Source: Bilifractor sp002394235
GTDB lineage: Bacteria; Bacillota; Clostridia; Lachnospirales; Lachnospiraceae
Reading direction: 5' to 3'
NCBI RefSeq assembly: GCF_052118845.1
Contig: NZ_JBQKGJ010000006.1
Coordinates: 95,817 to 159,816 of the forward strand
DNA length: 64,000 nt
In this document: one piece after another, positions 16,278 to 24,145 of the stretch
How positions within the stretch are numbered: the first letter of the stretch is position 1
Layout: every line of letters begins with the position of its first letter
Made by a program: the position numbers and the translations under genes
Notes under the pieces: generated by a model
What the model saw: only the letters and a program-made list of their open reading frames with translations
Told to the model about the DNA's origin: nothing
Database searches by the model: none

Positions 16278-17090
16278 ATGACTGCTGAAGAAAATGAAAT
16301 CCCCGAGTGGCTTACGGCAGAGGAGAATTACGATCCGCCGGAAGACCGGGACAATTTTATCACAAAAACGATGCTGAAGCTGATTGGGGTTCTGTCCAGC
16401 GCGCGGGAGGACGGGAAGATCCGGGTGCGGGGAGCTAGCCCGGCGGTAAAAATTATCTACATTCTGTACTTTATCGTTCTGACAGCGCTCTGCACAAACG
16501 CATTTTTTCTGTATTGCATGTTGGCTCTTTGCCTTGCGCGGTATTGCTTTCTTCCTGCAAAAAAGCTTGGAAGAATTCTTCGAAGCGGGATAACTGCAGC
16601 GCTTCTGAGCATGCTGATCCTTCTCCCGGCAGTTTTTCTCGGACAGCCGTCGACCATGCTCACGGTTTCCCTGAAGGTGTTTCTTTCTGTCAGCATGCTG
16701 ACGTTTCTGTCGGTAACGACTCCCTGGAATCGGCTGACAGGCGCACTCAGAGTCTTCCATGTACCGAACATATTTATCTTCACATTTGACATCACGCTGA
16801 AATACATTGTGATACTCGGGGACATGTGCGTGAATATGCTGACCGCAATGAAGCTTCGCTCCGTCGGGAGAAACAGGGATAAAAGCAGATCGCTGTCCGG
16901 CGTTCTCGGGAGCGTCTTTTTGCGGTCGAGAGAGATGGCGGAGGAGATGTACGGCGCCATGCAGTGCAGAGGATTTGAGGGAGAGTATTATTCTATGAGG
17001 AAAAATCTGTTTGCAGGAAGAGACGTGCTGTATATTTTACTGATGGCGGCAGTGACCGCAGGATTTCTCTTTCTGGAAACAGCAGCCTGA
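16278..17090 (+). CDS. ECF transporter T component (CbiQ/EcfT family)
   Basis: The T component couples ATP hydrolysis by CbiO to transport by the S component. The 270-residue protein has an acidic N-terminal tail of about 35 residues, then several membrane helices. The cytoplasmic segment 'MAEEMYGAMQCRGFEGEY' carries the A-x-x-x-R-G coupling motif typical of EcfT. A TATAAT (16253-16258) lies upstream, so this half of the cluster may have its own promoter. An inverted repeat (TCAGG...CCTGA around 16215-16246, enclosing CTGTTCGACAG) between nikMN and this gene could be a regulatory site. Confidence 0.88.
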   Translation: MTAEENEIPEWLTAEENYDPPEDRDNFITKTMLKLIGVLSSAREDGKIRVRGASPAVKIIYILYFIVLTALCTNAFFLYCMLALCLARYCFLPAKKLGRILRSGITAALLSMLILLPAVFLGQPSTMLTVSLKVFLSVSMLTFLSVTTPWNRLTGALRVFHVPNIFIFTFDITLKYIVILGDMCVNMLTAMKLRSVGRNRDKSRSLSGVLGSVFLRSREMAEEMYGAMQCRGFEGEYYSMRKNLFAGRDVLYILLMAAVTAGFLFLETAA

Positions 17091-17131
17091 ACGATTTATG
17101 ATAGATACGAAATAAAAAAAGGAACAAATAG

Positions 17132-17938
17132 ATGAATGATACATTATTACAGCTGAAGGATATCTGCTATGCGTACGAGGATCATATTGCGCTGCGGTAT
17201 ATCAATCTTGAAATCCGGAGAGGAGAGACCATCATTCTGGAGGGCGCGAACGGAAGTGGGAAATCCACGCTTCTGAAGCTGATCAATGGTCTTGTTTTTG
17301 CAAATGAGGGGAGCTACCTATTCGAGGGAAGAGAAATTTCCGAGGAGAGCCTGAAAAATAATAAATTTGCGAAGTGGTTTCACCAGAAAATCGGCTTTGT
17401 CTTTCAAAACTCCGATATACAGCTGTTCTGTTCAAATGTCGAGGAGGAAATCGCTTTCGGACCTCTGCAAATGGGATTGGATGAGGAAGCTGTCAGGCAG
17501 CGGGTAGATGATGTGATCCGGCTTCTGGATATCGATAAGCTCAGAGACCGGGCACCCTATCATTTGAGCGGAGGCGAGAAGAAGAAGGTCGCAATCGCCT
17601 GTATCCTCTCAATGAATCCGGAGATCCTGGTGCTTGATGAGCCGCTGGCGGGACTGGACCGTCCCGCCCAGGAGTGGCTGATTTCGTTTCTTCTGAAGCT
17701 GAAGAAAGCAGGGAAAACGATGATCATCGCGACACATAATGAGGAACTCGCGGAACATCTCGCGGACCGGCATATCTTTTTTAATGAAGAGCATGAAGCC
17801 GAAGAGCTTCAGGTGTTTTACCACACACACAGGCACTGCCACGTCCTTCATCCGAAGTCGGAGGAGGAAGAAATGCTTGTGGAGGAGGGAATTGAACACC
17901 ATACGCACACGGAGGAAGAACTGTCCGGAGATCTGTGA
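17132..17938 (+). CDS. ECF transporter ATPase, CbiO-like, with His-rich tail
   Basis: This is the ABC ATPase that energises the nickel/cobalt ECF transporter. Walker A is GANGSGKST (residues 38-46), the Q-loop is VFQNSDIQLF, the signature is LSGGEKKKVA, Walker B is ILVLDEPLAGLD, and the switch histidine is in IATHNEE. After the core, the last 40 residues contain HTHRHCH and HHTH. This His/Cys-rich tail is not needed for an ATPase and probably binds metal. It follows cbiQ by 41 bases. Together with the His-rich N-terminus of the repressor, it supports a nickel or cobalt substrate. Confidence 0.92.
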   Translation: MNDTLLQLKDICYAYEDHIALRYINLEIRRGETIILEGANGSGKSTLLKLINGLVFANEGSYLFEGREISEESLKNNKFAKWFHQKIGFVFQNSDIQLFCSNVEEEIAFGPLQMGLDEEAVRQRVDDVIRLLDIDKLRDRAPYHLSGGEKKKVAIACILSMNPEILVLDEPLAGLDRPAQEWLISFLLKLKKAGKTMIIATHNEELAEHLADRHIFFNEEHEAEELQVFYHTHRHCHVLHPKSEEEEMLVEEGIEHHTHTEEELSGDL

Positions 17939-17960
17939 TCCGGCGCCTGCTTCAGGATTT

Positions 17961-18181
17961 GCGCCATTCCTGGTGATAAGCAAGCATCCGGTACGTGATC
18001 TGTGCCATTCCCTGTGCTTAAGCGGACACCCGGTACGCGGTCTGAGCTGTTAGGGGAGCGGTGTACAGGACTGCAGATCTGCATGTGAACCACCCATGCT
18101 GAAGCTTTTTCGCTTCCAGTTCTGTTGCGTGGCGGCTTTCCTTCGACAGCAGATCTGCGTGCGAACCACCCATGCTGAAGG
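17961..18181 (+). repeat. Degenerate direct repeats between cbiO and the methyltransferase gene
   Basis: Two adjacent ~41-base units (17961-18001 and 18002-18042) share GCCATTCC and CCGGTACG. A second pair, 18073-18104 and 18149-18180, is 32 bases long with two mismatches and contains GCAGATCTGC and CACCCATGCTGAAG. No gene is visible in this 248-base gap. Confidence 0.8.
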
Positions 18182-18186
18182 ACGCT

Positions 18187-19470
18187 TTAGTACTCACGAA
18201 GTACCTGAAAAATATAAAATTTCAGGTAGTAGGAGTCGTCTTCCGCCCCAAACAGGATCGGATGATCCGGAGCCTGGGTGCGGAATTCAGCCTGGCGGAG
18301 ACGGACATGAGCATCTCTGGCTGCCTGGGCAATAGTCCGGGCAAAGAGCTCCTGATCCATGAAGTGGGAGCAGGAACAGGTCGCAAGGAATCCGCCGTCC
18401 TTTACCAGGCGCATTCCCCGGAGGTTGATTTCGCGGTAGCCCTTTGCGGCAGCCTTGATGGAATTCCTTGATTTTGTGAATGCGGGCGGATCCAGGATTA
18501 CGACGTCGAACTGCCTGCCTTCTTTTTCGAGCTCCGGAAGGAGATCGAAGACATCGGCAACCTGATAATCAATCCGGTCGGCCAGGCCGTTGATTTCGGC
18601 GTTTTTTCTGGCCTGCTCGATGGCCGTATCTGACGCATCTACCGAGAGAACGTGCTTTGCGCCGGCAGACGCCGCGTTCAGTCCGAAGGAGCCGGTGTGT
18701 GTGAAACAGTCGAGAACCTCCGCGTTCCGGCAGATGGGCCAGATGGCTTTCCGGTTCAGCTTCTGATCCAGAAAGAATCCGGTCTTCTGGCCGTCGCGAA
18801 CGTCTACTATATAGCGGATGCCGTTTTCTGTGATGCGGACATTTGTGTCAAAGGGAGCAGAGAGGAAACCTTTGATTCTCGGCAGCCCTTCCTTTTCACG
18901 CACCCTGGCATCGCTTCGCTCAAAGATGCCGCGGATCCGGATGCCGTCCTCTTTCAGCACTTCGACCAGCGCCTTCAATATGAGATCCTTCAGACGGTCG
19001 ATACCAAGTGCCAGGGATTCCACAACGAGGATGTCCTCGTATTTATCGACGGTCAGACCGGGCAGACCGTCCGCATCTCCGAAGATGATCCGGCAGCTGG
19101 AGGTATCAATCACCTGCTTCCGGTAATTCCACGACGCCCGGACTCTTTCCTTCAGGAGTGCGGGAGTGACCTTCTCGTCCTTTCTTCTTGTAAGCATCCG
19201 GATTCGTATCCTTGAAACGGTATTGATAAAACCATAGCCCATAAAATACCCGTCAAAGTCCTGAACGCAGACAATGCCTCCGTTCGTGAAGCTTCCGGCA
19301 ACGGCGGCAACCTCATTGTCGAATACCCAGAAGCCTCCCTTTTTCAAGGTCCTGCCTTCTCCCTTTTTCAGGGTAACAGATGCGCCTTCGGCCAGATCAT
19401 GTTCCGATTCTGTATCTATCGTCATGTCAAGTATATTCTCAAGCTGTTGGACTTCTTTGATTTCGCTCAT
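18187..19470 (-). CDS. RlmI-like class I SAM-dependent rRNA (cytosine-C5) methyltransferase
   Basis: The product resembles RlmI/YccW, which methylates a cytosine of 23S rRNA. It has an N-terminal PUA-like region, an EEHD-type central domain (IFGDADGLPGLTVDKYED), then the Rossmann methyltransferase domain with VLDCFTHTGSFGLNAA (SAM site) and VILDPPAFTKSR (catalytic motif IV). On the minus strand AGGAGG sits four bases before the ATG at 19470, giving 427 residues; a longer start at 19575 lacks such a site. It is the only minus-strand gene between 8.3 and 45 kb. The site methylated cannot be read from sequence. Confidence 0.88.
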   Translation of the reverse strand: MSEIKEVQQLENILDMTIDTESEHDLAEGASVTLKKGEGRTLKKGGFWVFDNEVAAVAGSFTNGGIVCVQDFDGYFMGYGFINTVSRIRIRMLTRRKDEKVTPALLKERVRASWNYRKQVIDTSSCRIIFGDADGLPGLTVDKYEDILVVESLALGIDRLKDLILKALVEVLKEDGIRIRGIFERSDARVREKEGLPRIKGFLSAPFDTNVRITENGIRYIVDVRDGQKTGFFLDQKLNRKAIWPICRNAEVLDCFTHTGSFGLNAASAGAKHVLSVDASDTAIEQARKNAEINGLADRIDYQVADVFDLLPELEKEGRQFDVVILDPPAFTKSRNSIKAAAKGYREINLRGMRLVKDGGFLATCSCSHFMDQELFARTIAQAARDAHVRLRQAEFRTQAPDHPILFGAEDDSYYLKFYIFQVLREY

Positions 19471-19750
19471 TCTGCCTCCTGTATCTCCGGAAATGAAATA
19501 TTCTATCGCATGGGAATGCTCTGCCGCCTGGCACAGCTGATTTTGCTTCTGCGTCAATATCCGGGTGCCTTCCATGAACGATCTTCAACTCGCGTGAAAT
19601 TTTTAAAATGCACCTGAATTTATTCGAATTCTAACATAGGCTATAGTAAATAACAAGTCGTATGAACTGCCCCTTCCATTGAGCGGAGGCTTACCGGAAG
19701 GAGGCTTGTTAACCCGGATGAACCCGGATGAAGCATAGATAAAAAAACCT

Positions 19751-19778
19751 TTTAAAACAGTCTTTGCTATGATATAAT
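19751..19778 (+). promoter_or_regulatory. Promoter of the SCIFF peptide gene
   Basis: TTTAAA (19751-19756) and TATAAT (19773-19778) are 16 bases apart, and TG precedes the -10 box (extended -10). The rest of the 356-base gap between the divergent methyltransferase gene and this site (19471-19750) shows nothing else I can name. Confidence 0.6.
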
Positions 19779-19826
19779 CAATTGGAAATACCGGAAACAG
19801 GTATGCGAATAACGAGGAGGCAGAAA

Positions 19827-19973
19827 ATGAAGCATATTAAAACATTAAATACAAGAAATCTTCAGAACTCAGTTAAGGACGGCGGATGTGGCGAGTGCCA
19901 GACATCCTGTCAGTCTGCATGCAAGACATCCTGCACAGTAGGCAATCAGACCTGCGAGCATGCAGCGAAGTAA
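19827..19973 (+). CDS. SCIFF ranthipeptide precursor (six cysteines in forty-five residues)
   Basis: This 48-residue precursor of a ribosomally made, radical-SAM-modified peptide is nearly universal in Clostridia. The leader begins MKHIKTLNTRNLQNSVKDGG. Six cysteines follow at residues 21, 24, 28, 32, 36 and 43 (CGECQTSCQSACKTSC, then TVGNQTC). In the SCIFF family the maturase joins cysteine sulfurs to carbons of nearby residues by thioether bonds. AGGAGG lies seven bases before the ATG. A hairpin and then the maturase gene follow directly. The peptide's biological role is unsettled; quorum sensing and housekeeping roles have been proposed. Confidence 0.97.
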   Translation: MKHIKTLNTRNLQNSVKDGGCGECQTSCQSACKTSCTVGNQTCEHAAK

Positions 19974-20003
19974 TTTTTGCATAACCGAACAAGTACAATG
20001 ATG

Positions 20004-20045
20004 AGGTGTTCCTGTTCCAGCCGGAGCGGGAACACCTTCTTCTTG
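20004..20045 (+). terminator. Attenuating hairpin between SCIFF precursor and maturase
   Basis: AGGTGTTCCTG (20004-20014) pairs with CGGGAACACCT (20027-20037) with one wobble, followed by TCTTCTT. An imperfect T tail suggests partial read-through, giving many precursor transcripts and fewer maturase transcripts. Confidence 0.75.
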
Positions 20046-20075
20046 TAAGACCAGATGAAAGTTAGGAGAGCATTT

Positions 20076-21470
20076 TTGATACATTTATATAAAAACAACG
20101 GATACAATATCTGCCTGGACGTGAACAGCGGATCGGTTCATGTCATTGATGATCTCACCTACGATGTCCTTGAACGGATGGATCAGGGAAAGAGTGCGGA
20201 TGAGATCCAGCAGGAGCTTTCCGGAAGATATGATACGTCAGATATCTCGGAGGCAATCAGCGAATGTGATATGCTGAAACGCCAGGGAATGCTGTTTTCA
20301 GAGGATTCCTACCGGGGAGCCATCGAGCATTTTTCGGAGCGTCCTACTGTAGTGAAGGCTCTGTGCCTTCAGATCGCTCACGACTGTAACCTCGCCTGCC
20401 GCTACTGTTTTGCGGATGAAGGCGAATATCACGGAAAGCGCGGACTGATGTCATACGAGGTCGGACGGAAGGCTCTGGATTTTCTGATCCGAAGCTCCGG
20501 AAACCGGCACAATCTTGAGGTGGATTTCTTCGGCGGAGAACCGACCATGAACTGGCAGGTGGTCAAGGACCTCGTTGCATATGGCAGATCCAGAGAGAAG
20601 GAATGCAACAAGAAGTTCCGGTTCACGCTGACCACGAATGGTGTCCTTGTCAATGAAGAAATCATGGATTTCTGTGACCGTGAGATGGGCAATGTGGTAA
20701 TGTCCGTAGATGGCAGGAAATCGGTTCATGATCACATGCGCCCCTTCCGCGGGGGAAAGGGAAGCTATGATGTCATCATCCCGAAATTCCAGGAATGGGC
20801 GGAGAGAAGACATCAGGACAAGTACTATGTAAGAGGGACCTTTACTCATTATAATCTTGACTTTGCGGCGGATGTTCTTTCTCTTGCGGATCTCGGCTTC
20901 AAGCAGATCTCGATGGAGCCGGTTGTGGCACCGCCAACCGAGGATTATGCAATTCGTGAAGAGGATATTCCGAAGATCTGCGAGCAGTATGACATTCTCG
21001 CAAAGGAGATGATCCGGCGCGCGAAGGAGGGAAGAGGCTTCAATTTCTTCCACTTCATGATTGATCTCTCCGGCGGGCCCTGTGTATACAAGAGGCTCTC
21101 AGGCTGCGGATCCGGAGGAGAATATCTGGCGGTTTCCCCTTGGGGAGAGCTCTATCCCTGTCATCAGTTCGACGGCAATCCGGACTTTATTCTGGGAAAT
21201 GTGGATGAGGGAATTCTCCGCCCGGATCTTGTACAGGAATTCAAGAAGGTAAATGTATATTCCAAGCCGGAATGCACGGCGTGCTTCTCAAGATTTTACT
21301 GTTCCGGCGGCTGCGCGGCGAATTCCTATAATTTTACCGGGGGAATCAACGACGTTTACAGAATCGGCTGCGAGCTTCAGAGAAAGCGGGTAGAGTGCGC
21401 ACTGATGATCAAGGCCGCTCTCGCGGATGACGAGGGCAACACCGAGATGAAGATAGACGGGACAGATTGA
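20076..21470 (+). CDS. Radical SAM thioether-forming SCIFF peptide maturase
   Basis: This SPASM-type radical SAM enzyme installs thioether crosslinks in the SCIFF peptide. The SAM-binding cluster motif is CNLACRYCF, and GGEP follows as the SAM-contact motif. The C-terminal SPASM region supplies further cluster cysteines (GCGSGGEYLAV, CHQFDGN, CTACFSRFYCSGGCAA, GCELQRK). I choose TTG 20076: AGGAGA lies seven bases upstream and the protein then begins MIHLYKNNGYNICLDVNSG, as family members do. The in-frame ATG at 20055 would place that ribosome-binding site inside the gene. The resulting length is 464 residues. It is adjacent to its substrate gene. Confidence 0.96.
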   Translation: MIHLYKNNGYNICLDVNSGSVHVIDDLTYDVLERMDQGKSADEIQQELSGRYDTSDISEAISECDMLKRQGMLFSEDSYRGAIEHFSERPTVVKALCLQIAHDCNLACRYCFADEGEYHGKRGLMSYEVGRKALDFLIRSSGNRHNLEVDFFGGEPTMNWQVVKDLVAYGRSREKECNKKFRFTLTTNGVLVNEEIMDFCDREMGNVVMSVDGRKSVHDHMRPFRGGKGSYDVIIPKFQEWAERRHQDKYYVRGTFTHYNLDFAADVLSLADLGFKQISMEPVVAPPTEDYAIREEDIPKICEQYDILAKEMIRRAKEGRGFNFFHFMIDLSGGPCVYKRLSGCGSGGEYLAVSPWGELYPCHQFDGNPDFILGNVDEGILRPDLVQEFKKVNVYSKPECTACFSRFYCSGGCAANSYNFTGGINDVYRIGCELQRKRVECALMIKAALADDEGNTEMKIDGTD

Positions 21471-21501
21471 TAAAAGAAATTGTAACAAGAGGGAAAAAGA
21501 G

Positions 21502-23811
21502 ATGAAAAAGAAACAGAGCATAGCGGTGCTGATTATCACAGCCGTTCTAACAGTGCTTCTCGGATATACGGTAATATTCGGATGGGGAAGCCACCACACA
21601 GGAGCAATGAAGAATATCCGGACCGGACTTGATCTTTCCGGAGGCGTCAGCATCACATATGAGGCGACGGAATCTAATCCGTCCGCGGAGGACATGTCGG
21701 ACACCATCTACAAACTTCAGCAGAGGGTGACCACATACAGCACCGAGGCGAATGTATATCAGCAGGGTCTTAACCGGATCAACGTCGAAATTCCGGGCGT
21801 CACAAACGCGAATGAGATTCTGGACGCACTCGGAACACCGGGTTCCCTGACATTCCAGGACGGGAGCGGCAACACGGTGCTCGAGGGTACGGATATCGCG
21901 GACGCACAGGGTGTGTCCACGACGAAGCAGAGCACGGGCGCGCGAGAGTATGTCGTTGAGCTGACAATGACAAGCGCGGGAGCAGAGAAATTCCAGAAGG
22001 CGACCGCTGCGAACATAGGCAAGCAGATTTCCATTATCTACGATGGTCAGACGGTAAGCTCGCCGACCGTACAGAATGAAATCAGCGGCGGAAAGGCACA
22101 GATCACCGGCATGAGTTCCCTGGAGGAGGCACAGAAGCTTGCGTCCTTCATCCGTATCGGTTCTCTGTCCCTGGAACTGAAGGAGATTTACTCGAACGTA
22201 GTCGGAGCGTCTCTCGGTCAGGAGGCACTGACAACGAGTATTACTGCCGGCATCATCGGACTTCTGCTGGTGGCGCTGTTTATGATCATCATTTTCCGGA
22301 TGTCGGGTGTGGCGGCCGCCTGGGCTCTGGTCATCTTCACCTTCCTTGACCTCGGCTTCATGAACGCCTTTGATCTGACACTTACGCTGCCTGGTATCGC
22401 GGGTCTGATTCTGACCATAGGAATGGCAGTGGACGCGAATGTCATCATTTACACGCGTGTAAGAGAAGAGCTGGCAACCGGTGTAACTCTCTATCGGGCG
22501 CTGAAGGCCGGCTTCCACAAGGCGTTTTCCGCAATTTTTGACGGACAGATCACTACTCTGATCGCGGCTGCTGTGCTTTATATTATGGGAACCGGTACGA
22601 TCCGCGGATTCGCTACGACACTGGCAATCGGAACAATCCTTTCCATGTTCACGGCTCTTGCGATCTCCAGATGGCTGAGCTACGCATTTTACGGGGTCGG
22701 AATCCGGAATACGCGCTTCTACGGAACAACGACACACAAGAAAAACTTCCGTTTCGTTGAGAAGAGAGCCGTTACCATGACCATCGGCCTTATCCTGATG
22801 ATTTCTGTACCGGTCGGCATGATCATGTACAGTGCAAAGGGAAAGCGCGCGATGAATTACAGCCTGGATTTCATCGGTGGAACTGCTACTACGGTTGATT
22901 TCGGAAAGGAGATGAGTCTGACCGATCTGGACAATGAAGTCGCTCCGGTGGTTTCGAAAGTAACCGGCAACAGCGACGTACAGTTCCAGAAGATATCCGG
23001 CAGCAACCAGGTCGTGATCAAGACCACAGAGCTTGATGCCGACGAAAGGCAGGCACTGAATGATGCTCTTGCCAAGAACTTCAGCACGATCGATGAGTCA
23101 AAGATTACAGCGGAGAATATTTCTTCCACGATTTCCGGAGAAATGAGGAGAAATGCGATTCTTGCGGTTATCATATCCGTTATCTGCATGCTCTTCTATA
23201 TCTTTGTCCGGTTCCGTGATATCCGTTTCGCATCCAGCGCGGTTCTGGCGCTGTGTCATGATATCCTGGTAGTCGTTGCCTTTTATGTGTGGTCAAGAGC
23301 TGCGGTGGGAAGTACATTCATCGCCGTCATGCTTACGATCCTCGGATATTCCATTAACTCGACCATCGTTATCTTTGATCGTGTCCGTGAGAATATCCCG
23401 ATCATGAGGGGAACCAGCTACAAGGAAATCGTTAACGCGTCCATTACACAGACGCTGACCCGAAGCCTGTACTCCAACATCACAACTCTTATCACCATTG
23501 TGGTGCTGTTTATCATGGGAGTAAGCTCGGTGCGTTCGTTTGCGCTTCCGATCATTATCGGTCTGGTAGCCGGCGCGTATTCTTCCATCTTTATCACCGG
23601 ACCGCTCTGGTACATGATGAAGACCAGGAATGGAAGGAACGATCTTGCACCCGCCGCACAGGGAGCGTCAGGCAGGACCGCAGGAGGAGAGAAGAAGGCA
23701 TCGGGAGATTCTTCAGATGTTCCCGGGACCGGCAGAAAGAAACATGTCAAAAAGGACAGGAGTGAGCTTTCAAGCGTGAAGCCGAAGAAAGGCAGAAACA
23801 GAAAGTTCTGA
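21502..23811 (+). CDS. secDF: Protein translocase subunit SecDF (fused)
   Basis: SecDF uses the proton gradient to pull secreted proteins through SecYEG. This is a fused SecD-SecF of 769 residues. The SecD half has GLDLSGGVSITYE, the periplasmic domain, and the membrane signature 'GIAGLILTIGMAVDANVIIYTRVREEL' (cited as GMAVDANVIIYTRVREE). The SecF half has DFIGGTATTVDF, 'ILGYSINSTIVIFDRVREN' and a basic C-terminal tail of about 70 residues rich in Lys, Gly and Ser. It starts 31 bases after the SCIFF maturase and probably shares its transcript. GAGGGAAAAAGAG is its ribosome-binding region. Confidence 0.95.
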   Translation: MKKKQSIAVLIITAVLTVLLGYTVIFGWGSHHTGAMKNIRTGLDLSGGVSITYEATESNPSAEDMSDTIYKLQQRVTTYSTEANVYQQGLNRINVEIPGVTNANEILDALGTPGSLTFQDGSGNTVLEGTDIADAQGVSTTKQSTGAREYVVELTMTSAGAEKFQKATAANIGKQISIIYDGQTVSSPTVQNEISGGKAQITGMSSLEEAQKLASFIRIGSLSLELKEIYSNVVGASLGQEALTTSITAGIIGLLLVALFMIIIFRMSGVAAAWALVIFTFLDLGFMNAFDLTLTLPGIAGLILTIGMAVDANVIIYTRVREELATGVTLYRALKAGFHKAFSAIFDGQITTLIAAAVLYIMGTGTIRGFATTLAIGTILSMFTALAISRWLSYAFYGVGIRNTRFYGTTTHKKNFRFVEKRAVTMTIGLILMISVPVGMIMYSAKGKRAMNYSLDFIGGTATTVDFGKEMSLTDLDNEVAPVVSKVTGNSDVQFQKISGSNQVVIKTTELDADERQALNDALAKNFSTIDESKITAENISSTISGEMRRNAILAVIISVICMLFYIFVRFRDIRFASSAVLALCHDILVVVAFYVWSRAAVGSTFIAVMLTILGYSINSTIVIFDRVRENIPIMRGTSYKEIVNASITQTLTRSLYSNITTLITIVVLFIMGVSSVRSFALPIIIGLVAGAYSSIFITGPLWYMMKTRNGRNDLAPAAQGASGRTAGGEKKASGDSSDVPGTGRKKHVKKDRSELSSVKPKKGRNRKF

Positions 23812-23902
23812 ATCATAAAACTCTGAGAGGACGAGGGCAGTGGCTTCCGTCCGACGGCAGAACAGACGGCAGGCATCCGGACAGGGTCCGGGTGCCTGTC
23901 TT

Positions 23903-24131
23903 ACTGTATAAGTCCAGTCGCAATGTTTTTGACCCACGGGGAGCTTGCTCACCAGTGGGCAAGAATATTAGCGACGACAACAGGTATGAGCACGAAGTGA
24001 CGCGTAAGCGGCACGGAAGTGTGAATGCCTGTTAGCGGCACGGAAGCTGCGAAGCAGCGAAGTGACGCGGGGACTTATACAGTGTGTGGCACGACTTATC
24101 GTATGGCCGTTACTGTACACAAACAATCCCC
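23903..24131 (+). repeat. Terminal-inverted-repeat structured element, copy 1
   Basis: ACTGTATAAGTCC (23903-23915) and GGACTTATACAGT (24071-24083) are perfect 13-base terminal inverted repeats enclosing 155 bases. Inside are a long hairpin (GTCGC...GCGAC, tip GAGC-TT-GCTC), an arm closed by AACAGG/CCTGTT with the conserved TATGAGC and GAATGCC sides, and an arm ending in GCTGC-GAA-GCAGC. The next 48 bases, ending in ACTGTACAC, are shared with the partial copy at 16.1 kb. It lies between secDF and recJ, occupying most of that 334-base gap. Confidence 0.85.
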
Positions 24132-24145
24132 GAAAGGAAAGAAGA

